Source: Phycisphaeraceae bacterium
GTDB taxonomy: Bacteria; Planctomycetota; Phycisphaerae; Phycisphaerales; UBA1924
Assembly: GCA_020639195.1 (NCBI GenBank)
Contig: JACKHB010000002.1
Coordinates: 124,001-188,000, forward strand
DNA: 64,000 bases
Direction: 5' to 3'
In this document: positions 56,879 to 64,000 of the stretch, piece by piece
Position numbering within the stretch: position 1 is the first letter of the stretch
Layout: the number at the start of each line of letters is the position of its first letter
The notes under the pieces: generated by a model
Told to the model about the DNA's origin: nothing
Database searches by the model: none
The model's input: only the letters and a program-made list of their open reading frames with translations
Program-made: the position numbers and the translations under genes

Positions 56879-59638
56879 ATGATCGAGTTCGACCCGGTCC
56901 CGCGCAGAGTGTTCCTGGGACTGGGGCACCCCCCGCTGCTCGCTGCCGCGAGGTGGTTGCGGGAGACATCACCTCCCGACCCGGAGCTTCTGGTGGTCAC
57001 ACCGGGTGCGCGGGCCGGGCGTGTGCTCTTGGCAATGCTCGCATCCGAAGCGCAGAGCGTGATCACGCCCCCGATTCTGCTCACTCCGGGCGCTCTCCGC
57101 GAAGCGCTGCTGCCTCCGATTCGACCGAAGGCCGGCGGAATCGCCAGAACGGTGGCCTGGATGGAGGCCGTCGACGCGTTCTCAGATATCGAGCTCGAGC
57201 CGCTCACAGGACGATCCGAGGCGTCCCGACGTGTGCGCAATTCCATGGCCCGCCTGCTTTCCTCCGCCAGCGAAGACCTGGCGGGTGAAGCGATGCGATT
57301 CGCCGACCTCCTTCCACGTCTGCGGATCCTGCCCAGCTTTCCCGACCTGGATCGCTGGGAACTCGCCGCGCGGATACAGGACAGATACGAGTCGACGCTC
57401 GGGCACGTGGGGCTGGTCGATGGCGCATTGCACGCCATCGATCGCTTGAACTCGGCCGACCTCGCCGGGCGTCACGTGCTCCTGGTGGGAACGGCCACCC
57501 TTCGCCCCGTCATTCGGCGCGCGCTGGCGGGCAGCCGCGTCACCAGCCTCATCGCGGCCCCGCAGGAAGCCGCTTCGGGCTTCGATGAACTCGGCTGCAT
57601 CGATGTTGACTTCTGGATGAGCGCGCCGATCCCGATCGATACGTCTCGCATCCGATTCGTCGGCAGTCCGCGGGAGCAGGCGGAAGCGGCGATTACCTCA
57701 GCGGCTGTGCTCGATGATCGGTCGGCCTGCGATGTGTCAATAGGACTGGCCGACCCCTCGATCACCGATGCCCTGGAGCGATCCGCGTCGCGAGCGGGTC
57801 TGCGCGTGCACCCCGCGGCCGGTCGGTCGTTCGGCTCGACCCGGTTGGGGAAGCTACTTCAACTCCTCATCGCGCACCTGAATCGACCCGGCTTCGACTC
57901 GCTCTCCGCGCTCGCCCGCCATCCGGATGTGGAAGCGGCTCTCGTTGGAGATGGCCGCCCCCACGAACTCGAGTGGTGGGTGACAGCGCTGGATGTGGTG
58001 GCTCAGCGGCACCTCGCCACAAGTCTTGAGCCGGTCTGGGGCGACGGGACCGACGAACCGAGCTCGAGTGGTCGGGCCGTGAATCGGCTCATGCGCTCGA
58101 TTGAAGAGTTGCTCCACGGTCTCTTGGGCGAAGACGGGCGAGACTCGGCGCCGGTGCAGCGCTGGGCGCAGCCGATCGGCTCGTTCCTGACGCGAGTCTA
58201 CGGGCATCGATTGCTGGCCCCGGGCAACGAGGACGACCGCCTGCTGCTGGGTGCGGCACAGGCCGTTGGAGATGCATTGGCCGATCTGGCTCGTCACGGC
58301 CCGGCGCGGTCGGTCAGCAGCGCGGAGGCTCTGGAACTCCTCGTCGAGTCCTTGCAGTCAGTTTCGGTGCCGGTTCCCACTCCTCCCGAGGCGATCGAAG
58401 CCTTGGGATGGCTCGAACTCACGCTGGACTCCGCCCCCGACCTGGTGGTCGTGGGCCTGAACGAAGGGCGCATCCCGAGGATCGGCCAGTCCGATGCCCT
58501 GCTCACGCCCAGCGTCCGTTCCACGCTCGGGCTCCAGGACGATCGGCTGATCGAGGCCCGTGACGCGTATGTGCTGTGGTCGATCACGCAGGGTTACCGA
58601 AGGGTCACGCTGATTGCCGGCCGAACGGATGCACAGGGCGCTCCCACCCTGCCAAGCCGCCTCTTGTTCCGAGAAGAGAAGGAACTGACGCGGCGAGCGC
58701 GGCTGTACCTGGATCCCAGCCGTTCCCGCGAGAAGTTGCGATCCGCGCACCTGCACGGACAGACGAGCGACTTCCCGATCGCCCGCGTCCACGAGTGTCC
58801 AGCCATCACGACGATGAGCGTGACGAGCTTCGCCGACTATCTTCGCTCACCCTACCTGTTCTATCTTCGGCATGTCCGGGGGCTCTTGCCCTTTGAACCA
58901 CCCGAAGGACAGCTCGATCCCCCTGCGCGAGGGTCTCTGGTTCACGAGTTGCTCGAAGCACTCGGCCGGCGCGGCCCTTGGGCGGGCGGGCATCCCGGCG
59001 AGATCGAGGAGTTCCTGCATGATGAACTGTCCTCGCTCGCTCTTCGGCGATTCGGTCAAACGCCTCCTCCGGCCGTCGTGGTGCAACTCCTCGGACTTCA
59101 TCGCGAGTTGTCGCGCTTCGCCGCTTGGCAGTCGGCACGAACCGCCCTGGGCTGGCGGATCATCGAGGTCGAATGGCGCCCCGAGCGGGGCGCCGCGAGT
59201 CTGGATGTCGAAGGCTCGCGGCAATGGCTCACCGGCACAATCGATCGCATCGAGCGGCACGAGACGCGAGGCACCTACGCGATTCTGGATTTCAAGACCG
59301 GCACCCGCCCGACCAACCCCGACAACGTCCATCGGCGCGCGGGCCGATGGGTGAGCCTCCAGCTCCCGTTGTATCGCCACCTCGCCGCTCCGCTTGGCAT
59401 CGGTGAGGAGCCATTGCTGGCCTTCGTGTGCGCCGGCTCAGCCGATGAGCAGATCGACACGGTCGACGCCGAGTGGACCCCTCGCGAACTCGCCGCCGCC
59501 GATGAGGCCGCTCGCGCCGTCGTGCGCGGGGTGAGAGAGCACCAGTTCTCCGAGATCGGCGACCTCAGCGCCGCACCGGACGTCTTCCGCTGGCTCGCGG
59601 GCGATGGATTCCTGTCCAGCCGGGGCGGGGCCACATGA
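56879..59638 (+). CDS. AddB/RexB-like helicase-nuclease subunit
   Basis: 919 residues; ATG 56879 opens MIEFDPVPRRVFLGLGHPPL, which fits the N-terminus of this family. It has an ATPase-like fold but no functional Walker A (PGARAGRVLLAML) and divergent motifs (DLVVVGLNEGRIPRIGQSDA is family-typical, LVVVGLNEGxxP). The C-terminal PD-(D/E)XK nuclease is recognisable by FADYLRSPYLFYLRHVRGL, RGSLVHELLEALGR and AILDFKTGTRPTNPD with catalytic Asp and Lys. It would process double-strand breaks with the AddA-like protein, replacing RecBCD. The iron-sulfur cysteines of Bacillus AddB are not present. Confidence 0.85.
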   Translation: MIEFDPVPRRVFLGLGHPPLLAAARWLRETSPPDPELLVVTPGARAGRVLLAMLASEAQSVITPPILLTPGALREALLPPIRPKAGGIARTVAWMEAVDAFSDIELEPLTGRSEASRRVRNSMARLLSSASEDLAGEAMRFADLLPRLRILPSFPDLDRWELAARIQDRYESTLGHVGLVDGALHAIDRLNSADLAGRHVLLVGTATLRPVIRRALAGSRVTSLIAAPQEAASGFDELGCIDVDFWMSAPIPIDTSRIRFVGSPREQAEAAITSAAVLDDRSACDVSIGLADPSITDALERSASRAGLRVHPAAGRSFGSTRLGKLLQLLIAHLNRPGFDSLSALARHPDVEAALVGDGRPHELEWWVTALDVVAQRHLATSLEPVWGDGTDEPSSSGRAVNRLMRSIEELLHGLLGEDGRDSAPVQRWAQPIGSFLTRVYGHRLLAPGNEDDRLLLGAAQAVGDALADLARHGPARSVSSAEALELLVESLQSVSVPVPTPPEAIEALGWLELTLDSAPDLVVVGLNEGRIPRIGQSDALLTPSVRSTLGLQDDRLIEARDAYVLWSITQGYRRVTLIAGRTDAQGAPTLPSRLLFREEKELTRRARLYLDPSRSREKLRSAHLHGQTSDFPIARVHECPAITTMSVTSFADYLRSPYLFYLRHVRGLLPFEPPEGQLDPPARGSLVHELLEALGRRGPWAGGHPGEIEEFLHDELSSLALRRFGQTPPPAVVVQLLGLHRELSRFAAWQSARTALGWRIIEVEWRPERGAASLDVEGSRQWLTGTIDRIERHETRGTYAILDFKTGTRPTNPDNVHRRAGRWVSLQLPLYRHLAAPLGIGEEPLLAFVCAGSADEQIDTVDAEWTPRELAAADEAARAVVRGVREHQFSEIGDLSAAPDVFRWLAGDGFLSSRGGAT

Positions 59639-62600
59639 CGACCTCTCGCATCATCCTCGCGTCGGCGGGCACGGGCAAGACCTATGCGCTCACCCTCCAT
59701 GCCCTGGGACTGATGTGTAAAGGCGCCGATCCCGGCACGATCCTGGCGACGACGTTTACGCGCAAGGCCGCCGGGGAGATCCTCGATCGGCTTCTTCGAA
59801 GGCTGGTGGATGGCGCCGATTCTCGCGAGGGCGCCTCGGCGCTGACGGCGGACCTGGCGGTCCCTGTCTCGACTGAAGCCTGCGCCACAATGCTCGGTCG
59901 CGTTCTGCGGTCATCCCAGAGGCCCGAAGTCTCAACGATCGACGCCTTCTTCGCCCGTGTGGCGCGGTCGCACAGCGTCGAACTCGGCATCGACCTGGCG
60001 TGGCGCATCGCCGACGACGACGAGGATGCCGCTCTGCGCGACGAAGCAATCTCGGATGCACTCAACCATCCGGATCCCGCCGCAACTCTCGTCCTGCTCG
60101 ACATGCTCGCGGGGCGCGAGTCTCGCTCCGTGCGGGATGAACTTCGACAAGCCGTCGCCGACGCGTACGCCGTGTTTCTGCAGACGCTCGCAGCCCCACG
60201 CCTCTGGCTCGCCGTGGGCCCCCACAACAGGCCGCTCGACCGCTCGGGCATCGCCAACGCGACGCGTGCGGCCCGAAGCGCTCCACCGGCCGTCAAGATT
60301 AACGGTGAGCCACACCACGGCTGGTTGAGAGCCATCGACCAACTCATCATCGCGATCGAGTCGGAGGATTGGGAGGCGATCGCGCGGAGGGGACCCACCT
60401 CAGCCATTCTCGCGGGCGCCGAGCCCGCCAGATACTGCGGACACCCCATCACCCCGGCGCAGCGCAAGGCCCTCGAACCCATCGCCGAGCACGCCCGCAC
60501 GATGCTCCTCTCGCGCCATCGCGGCCGGACCCTCGCGCTTCGTGCCCTTCTGGAACGGTTCCACAGCGCATACGAGCAGCGCAAGCTCGAGTCCGGAATG
60601 CTCGTCTTCGACGATGTGCCCCGTCTTCTCTCCGACGTCCTGGGAACGGGACGGCTTAATCACCTGTACTTCCGACTCGATACACGCCTGCATCACGTGC
60701 TGCTGGACGAATTCCAGGACACGTCCCGCGCGCAGTTCAACCTCTTGGAGCCCATTCTCGACGAACTCGTCTCCGGCTCGCAGGGACGCAGCATCTTCGT
60801 CGTGGGCGACGCCAAGCAATCGCTGTACGGCTGGAGGAATGCCGCTCCGGAACTGCTCGAAGCGCTTCCCTCACGCTGGCCCCACCTGCGGTCAGATGCG
60901 CTCTCGGGAAGCTGGCGGTCCTCGCCCGTGGTGCTCGAGGCTGTCAACACCGTGTTCGAGTTGCTTGGTGCCGATGCCGCGCTCGCGGGTCAGCCAGGGG
61001 TCGAGGATTGGGCGAGCAGATTCTCGACCCACATCGCGCGTCACAAGGCGCCCCTCGCGGGTGAGGCCTCGCTGCGAGTCGTGCCCGACCATCCGGACGG
61101 GCCCGTCGAGGCAAGCGTTCTGGCCGCCGCCGACCTCGCCGCGGCCCGAACCAGGCAGGCCCCCTGGGCCAGTGTCGCCATCCTCCTGCGCCGGAACACG
61201 CTGATCCCCGCCTTCCTGCACGCGCTGCACCAGCGGGGCATTCGCGCGGCGGGTGAAGGCGGAAGCCAGATCACCGACTCGCCCGCGGTCGCGGTCGCAC
61301 TCAGCTTGATCCAACTCTCCGAACACCCGGGCGATTCTGCCGCGGCGTACCACGTCACCGAATCGCCTCTCGGGCCATCGTTTGGTCTGCTCAACCCCTC
61401 CGATCCGGCCCAGCGGGTGCGCGTGGCGTCGGACGTGCGGCGCTCCATTGTGACCTCGGGCTACCGCCGATTCCTCGAGAGTGTTGGGCGCCGTATGGCC
61501 AGCGCGATGGACGCCCGCGACGCGATCCGGTTCGATCAACTCGTCGATCTGGCCAGCCGGTTCGACCAGCGTCCCGCTCCACGCTCCGACGCCTTCCGTC
61601 GGTTCGTGCTCGCCGCGCGCGTCGAGATGCCCGACGACGCGAAGGTGCGCGTCATGACCATCCACGCCGCAAAGGGGCTCGACTTCCACTGCGTCATCCT
61701 GCCCGAACTCGGCGGCGCCATCGGCCCCCGCGGCACCGAAGTCTGCCTGCTGCGTCCGACGCCGCTCGCCGCCCCCGATGCCGCCGTGCTGTCGATCTCT
61801 CGCGATCTCGCCCCCCTCCATCCCGATCTCCAACGGGCCGAACATGAACGACGACGCCGTGAGATCGAACAGGAATTGTGCGGCCTCTACGTCGGCATGA
61901 CGCGCGCGATCCACGCGCTCGATCTGCTGATCGCCAAGCGGCAACGCGGCGATCCCAAGCTGAGCTGGGCGGCCATCCTCCACACGGCGCTCGCTCCTGG
62001 CGTCGACCCGGCCCCAGGTACGACTCCCTGGTCCAGAGTCATCGGCGACTGGACGACATCCGGCTCGATCGCCCCACCTTCTCCGCCTCCGGTCGAGGTC
62101 ATCCCGCGCCTCATTTCTCCCTCCGCCGGTTCGGTCGCGCGGGCGTGGCTCACGCCCCCGTCTCGATCGGGCTCGCGGCCAGTGCCCCTCGCGCCGCTGT
62201 TCGATCCGACGTTCGAGGGACATCGAAACAAAGGCCTCGCGCTCCACGCCTGGCTCGAGACGATCGAGTGGCTCGAAGATTGGGCGGCCGACGCGGATTT
62301 CCTGCTCGAGTCGACGCGCCGGATCGGAATCGAACCGGAGAACGTCCGACAGAACCTCGACTCGCTGCTGGCTTCCCTGCACAATCCTTCCTCTTCGCTG
62401 GCCAATGCGCTCCGCCGATCCAGGTATGCCGGCTGGAAGGGACTGCTCACGGTCTACCGGGAGTGGCCCTTTGCCATGATCGACTCCCCGAGGCCCGATG
62501 GGGATTCGGGACTCGTTTCGGGCCGCATCGACCGCCTGGTGGTTGCTCGCGATCAAGACCGCGCCCTTCAAGCCGAAGTGATCGACTTTAAGTCCGGAGG

Positions 62601-62772
62601 CTCCGCCTCCGAGGCACAGAGCGAGCACGCGAACCAACTCGGCGCCTACCGCCGCGCCGTCGCCGCCGCATTCGATCTGCCCGAGTCGCGCGTCCAGACC
62701 ACCGTTGTCCTAGTCGGGTCGGATCAGGTGCTCACGCTGCCGTCGGATCATGTCAACAATGGTGGCCCATGA
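59635..62772 (+). CDS. addA: UvrD/AddA-like helicase-nuclease subunit
   Basis: 1045 residues, ATGA overlap with the AddB-like gene. SF1A helicase motifs in order: Walker A ASAGTGKTYALT (9-20), motif Ia TTFTRKAAGEILDR, Walker B LDEFQDTSRAQF, motif III VVGDAKQSLYGWRNA, motif IV SGSWRSSPVVLEAVN, motif V VMTIHAAKGLDFHCVILP and motif VI GLYVGMTRAIHALDLLIAK. The C-terminal nuclease domain starts with HRNKGLALHAWLETIEWLED and has EVIDFKSGGSASEAQ and HANQLGAYRRAV. Both subunits thus carry a nuclease motif, as in AddAB. Transcribed with the AddB-like gene and followed by hisN 16 bp later. Confidence 0.92.
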   Translation: MTTSRIILASAGTGKTYALTLHALGLMCKGADPGTILATTFTRKAAGEILDRLLRRLVDGADSREGASALTADLAVPVSTEACATMLGRVLRSSQRPEVSTIDAFFARVARSHSVELGIDLAWRIADDDEDAALRDEAISDALNHPDPAATLVLLDMLAGRESRSVRDELRQAVADAYAVFLQTLAAPRLWLAVGPHNRPLDRSGIANATRAARSAPPAVKINGEPHHGWLRAIDQLIIAIESEDWEAIARRGPTSAILAGAEPARYCGHPITPAQRKALEPIAEHARTMLLSRHRGRTLALRALLERFHSAYEQRKLESGMLVFDDVPRLLSDVLGTGRLNHLYFRLDTRLHHVLLDEFQDTSRAQFNLLEPILDELVSGSQGRSIFVVGDAKQSLYGWRNAAPELLEALPSRWPHLRSDALSGSWRSSPVVLEAVNTVFELLGADAALAGQPGVEDWASRFSTHIARHKAPLAGEASLRVVPDHPDGPVEASVLAAADLAAARTRQAPWASVAILLRRNTLIPAFLHALHQRGIRAAGEGGSQITDSPAVAVALSLIQLSEHPGDSAAAYHVTESPLGPSFGLLNPSDPAQRVRVASDVRRSIVTSGYRRFLESVGRRMASAMDARDAIRFDQLVDLASRFDQRPAPRSDAFRRFVLAARVEMPDDAKVRVMTIHAAKGLDFHCVILPELGGAIGPRGTEVCLLRPTPLAAPDAAVLSISRDLAPLHPDLQRAEHERRRREIEQELCGLYVGMTRAIHALDLLIAKRQRGDPKLSWAAILHTALAPGVDPAPGTTPWSRVIGDWTTSGSIAPPSPPPVEVIPRLISPSAGSVARAWLTPPSRSGSRPVPLAPLFDPTFEGHRNKGLALHAWLETIEWLEDWAADADFLLESTRRIGIEPENVRQNLDSLLASLHNPSSSLANALRRSRYAGWKGLLTVYREWPFAMIDSPRPDGDSGLVSGRIDRLVVARDQDRALQAEVIDFKSGGSASEAQSEHANQLGAYRRAVAAAFDLPESRVQTTVVLVGSDQVLTLPSDHVNNGGP

Positions 62773-62788
62773 GCCACCGGAGAGATCA

Positions 62789-63610
62789 ATGACGGCCGAC
62801 CCGATCGCAGCCCGGCTGCGCGTGGCCGTCCACGCCGCCCGACGTGCGGGGCGTTCCACGCTTGCGCATTTCCAGCAATCGGATCTCAACGTCGAACGCA
62901 AGGACGACGGCACACCGGTCACCATCGCCGACCGGGAAGCCGAGCGCGTCCTTCGGGCGATCATCGCCGACGCCTTTCCCGGCGATGGCGTCCTGGGCGA
63001 GGAGTTCGGCGAGACTCCCGGCGACTCCGGCTACAGGTGGGTCCTAGATCCCATCGACGGCACCAAGTCCTTCGTTCGGGGCGTTCCCGCCTACGGCACG
63101 CTCGTCGCCTGCGAGCGAGCCGACAGGCCAATCGTGGGCGTGGTGTACATCCCGGCTCTCGACGAGATCGTCTACGGCGGAATCGGCCAGGGCGCTTGGC
63201 ACGCCCTCGGCGAGGCGGATCCCGTCCCCGCCCACGTCTCCTCGACCACCCGCCTCCGCGATGCGTGCGTCTGCACGACATCCCTGGGCTATTTTCACAA
63301 GATCGGGCGTGGCAGAGCGTTCGAACTGCTCAGCAAGCGCACCGGGCTCGTGCGCGGATGGAGCGACTGCTACGCGCACGTCCTGCTCGCGACGGGCCGC
63401 ATCGACGCCGTCATCGAGCCGTATGTCCACTATTGGGATGTGGCCCACCTCCCGCCGATCCTGGGAGAACTCGGAGGACACTTCGCCGCGTTCGACGGAA
63501 AGCCCGATCCGCGGTCTTCCGATTGCATCGCGACCAACGGCCGCCTCACCGGAGAATTGCTCACACTCGTCAGAGACGCGGGGCGCGAAGCGCCAGTCGC
63601 CGCCGAGTAG
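62789..63610 (+). CDS. hisN: Histidinol-phosphatase/inositol monophosphatase family protein
   Basis: 273 residues from ATG 62789 (GGAGAG six bases upstream; an earlier in-frame ATG at 62750 would overlap addA). IMPase signature LGEEFGETPGDSGYRWVLDP, IDGTKSFVRGVPAYGTL with metal-binding Glu, Asp-Asp, Gly-Thr, and the distal WDVAHLPPILGELGG motif. The length and the FVRGVPAYGTLVA stretch are close to HisN-type histidinol-phosphate phosphatases, which produce histidinol from histidinol phosphate in histidine synthesis. Inositol-1-phosphatase or CysQ activity cannot be excluded. It is downstream of addA and convergent with the DinB-family gene (3 bp). Confidence 0.85.
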   Translation: MTADPIAARLRVAVHAARRAGRSTLAHFQQSDLNVERKDDGTPVTIADREAERVLRAIIADAFPGDGVLGEEFGETPGDSGYRWVLDPIDGTKSFVRGVPAYGTLVACERADRPIVGVVYIPALDEIVYGGIGQGAWHALGEADPVPAHVSSTTRLRDACVCTTSLGYFHKIGRGRAFELLSKRTGLVRGWSDCYAHVLLATGRIDAVIEPYVHYWDVAHLPPILGELGGHFAAFDGKPDPRSSDCIATNGRLTGELLTLVRDAGREAPVAAE

Positions 63611-63613
63611 GCG

Positions 63614-64000
63614 TCACATCGCCGATCCCAGGCCCATACACCGCCGCCACGTGCTCACCTGCCCGAGGTGCATCATGGTGTGGCTGAGCATGTAGAACGC
63701 GACCGTCCCGCCGACGGTCACCGTGCGCGATCGCATGCGGTGATCCTCGGGCAACTCCGGCGCGAACACCTCGTCACCGACGCTCAACACGCCCTCGACA
63801 AACGCCCCGTACGAGCGCCGGAACGCACTGACAATCGCCTCCATTGCCGGATAGATCGACCCCTTCGGATCGTCGCGGCACTCAAGCCCCGCACGAAACA
63901 CGTCCGCAAAGCCCGTCGGCGGTTCGGCCGCGTCGGTCGGAACCCCCAGCAGCTCGAGCGCCCTTGACGGATAGAGGCACAGGTGCCCGTACACGAACGC
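63614..64000 (-). CDS. DinB-family protein, 5'-truncated at window edge
   Basis: The frame is open to the right edge, where codons read Ala-Phe-Val-Tyr-Gly-His-Leu, so the visible GTG is internal and the gene begins beyond the window. 128 residues are visible. The pattern GHLCLYPSRALELLGVP, then ESGLECRDDPKG-like middle, VGGTVAFYMLSHTMMHLGQV and STWRRCMGLG is that of the DinB/YfiT four-helix metalloprotein superfamily; the histidines in YGHL and HTMMHLGQ are in place as metal ligands. DinB-like proteins include thiol S-transferases and damage-inducible proteins, so the reaction is not assigned. Confidence 0.8.
   Translation of the reverse strand, partial: AFVYGHLCLYPSRALELLGVPTDAAEPPTGFADVFRAGLECRDDPKGSIYPAMEAIVSAFRRSYGAFVEGVLSVGDEVFAPELPEDHRMRSRTVTVGGTVAFYMLSHTMMHLGQVSTWRRCMGLGSAM

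Noticed and set aside
1..64000. CRISPR arrays, tRNA, rRNA, insertion sequences, prophage or defence systems
   Set aside because: No regularly spaced repeats, no cloverleaf or rRNA sequence and no transposase, integrase, Cas or restriction-type motif was seen on either strand. A tRNA of unusual form could escape reading by eye; a tRNAscan-SE run would settle it.

Overview
The window looks like chromosomal DNA of a high-GC planctomycete, most likely class Phycisphaerae, order Phycisphaerales. The evidence is the mix of secreted proteins ending in a PEP-CTERM-like anchor (IPAPASLALLGLGGLVAGRRRR-type tails), two secreted proteins ending in the GC-type dockerin-like tail (DFFxFLDLFAxG), transmembrane Ser/Thr kinases fused to TolB or WD40 propellers, an ECF sigma factor next to such a kinase, an LptD-like outer-membrane protein, and the futalosine-pathway UbiD homologue. 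This taxonomic call is inference. No rRNA, tRNA, CRISPR array, IS element or phage gene was recognised. Genes are tightly packed on both strands, and in GC-rich sequence nearly every gene carries long antisense shadow frames.

Layout. 1-902: 3' part of an MFS transporter. 856-4683 (minus): a GH78 alpha-L-rhamnosidase running directly into a GH43 glycosidase, interrupted by many single-base frame changes. 4861-5781: secreted propeller protein with a degenerate PEP-CTERM tail. 5785-7731 (minus): NTF2-like, GNAT and TetR genes behind a near-consensus promoter with a palindrome over its -35. 7934-13339 (minus): TolB-propeller Ser/Thr kinase followed 18 bp later by PEP carboxylase. 13411-16752: DUF1428 protein, then a minus-strand group of hypothetical protein, fatty acid desaturase, MmcQ/YjbR and GNAT. 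16971-18286: beta-carbonic-anhydrase-like protein and two small plus-strand genes. 18573-22205: two dockerin-tailed secreted proteins, one an endonuclease/exonuclease/phosphatase. 22228-28518: response regulator, unknown protein, D-Ala-D-Ala carboxypeptidase, MqnL-like decarboxylase, methyltransferase, ProC.

28599-31361: AccA, DksA-like protein with a histone-H1-like tail, LspA. 31362-35348 (minus): coiled-coil membrane protein and LptD. 35399-38804: MBL hydrolase and MutS. 38801-41055 (minus): TPR protein, coiled-coil secreted protein, 63-residue protein. 41071-43639: aldo/keto reductase and TPR sulfotransferase. 44021-46135: tandem duplicate of a PEP-CTERM propeller gene, each copy with its own intrinsic terminator. 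46214-50232 (minus): four-gene run CtpA-type protease, TsaD, zincin-like secreted protein, release-factor-like protein. 50391-53044: HflX, ECF sigma factor, and an unknown protein overlapping the sigma gene. 53055-56798 (minus): WD40 receptor-like kinase. 56879-63610: AddB-like and AddA-like recombination nuclease/helicase pair, then a HisN-type phosphatase. 63614-64000 (minus): 5'-truncated DinB-family protein.

Functional themes are envelope biogenesis (LspA, LptD, AccA, desaturase, PBP4-type carboxypeptidase), secretion and surface display, central metabolism (PEPC, ProC, MqnL, HisN), genome maintenance (MutS, AddAB-like) and kinase or sigma signalling. The items most worth a second look are the GH78-GH43 continuity with its cluster of indels, the kinase-ppc linkage, the ECF-unknown-kinase locus, the duplicated PEP-CTERM gene with a 256-nt identical core, and the DksA-like protein that has lost its zinc ligands.
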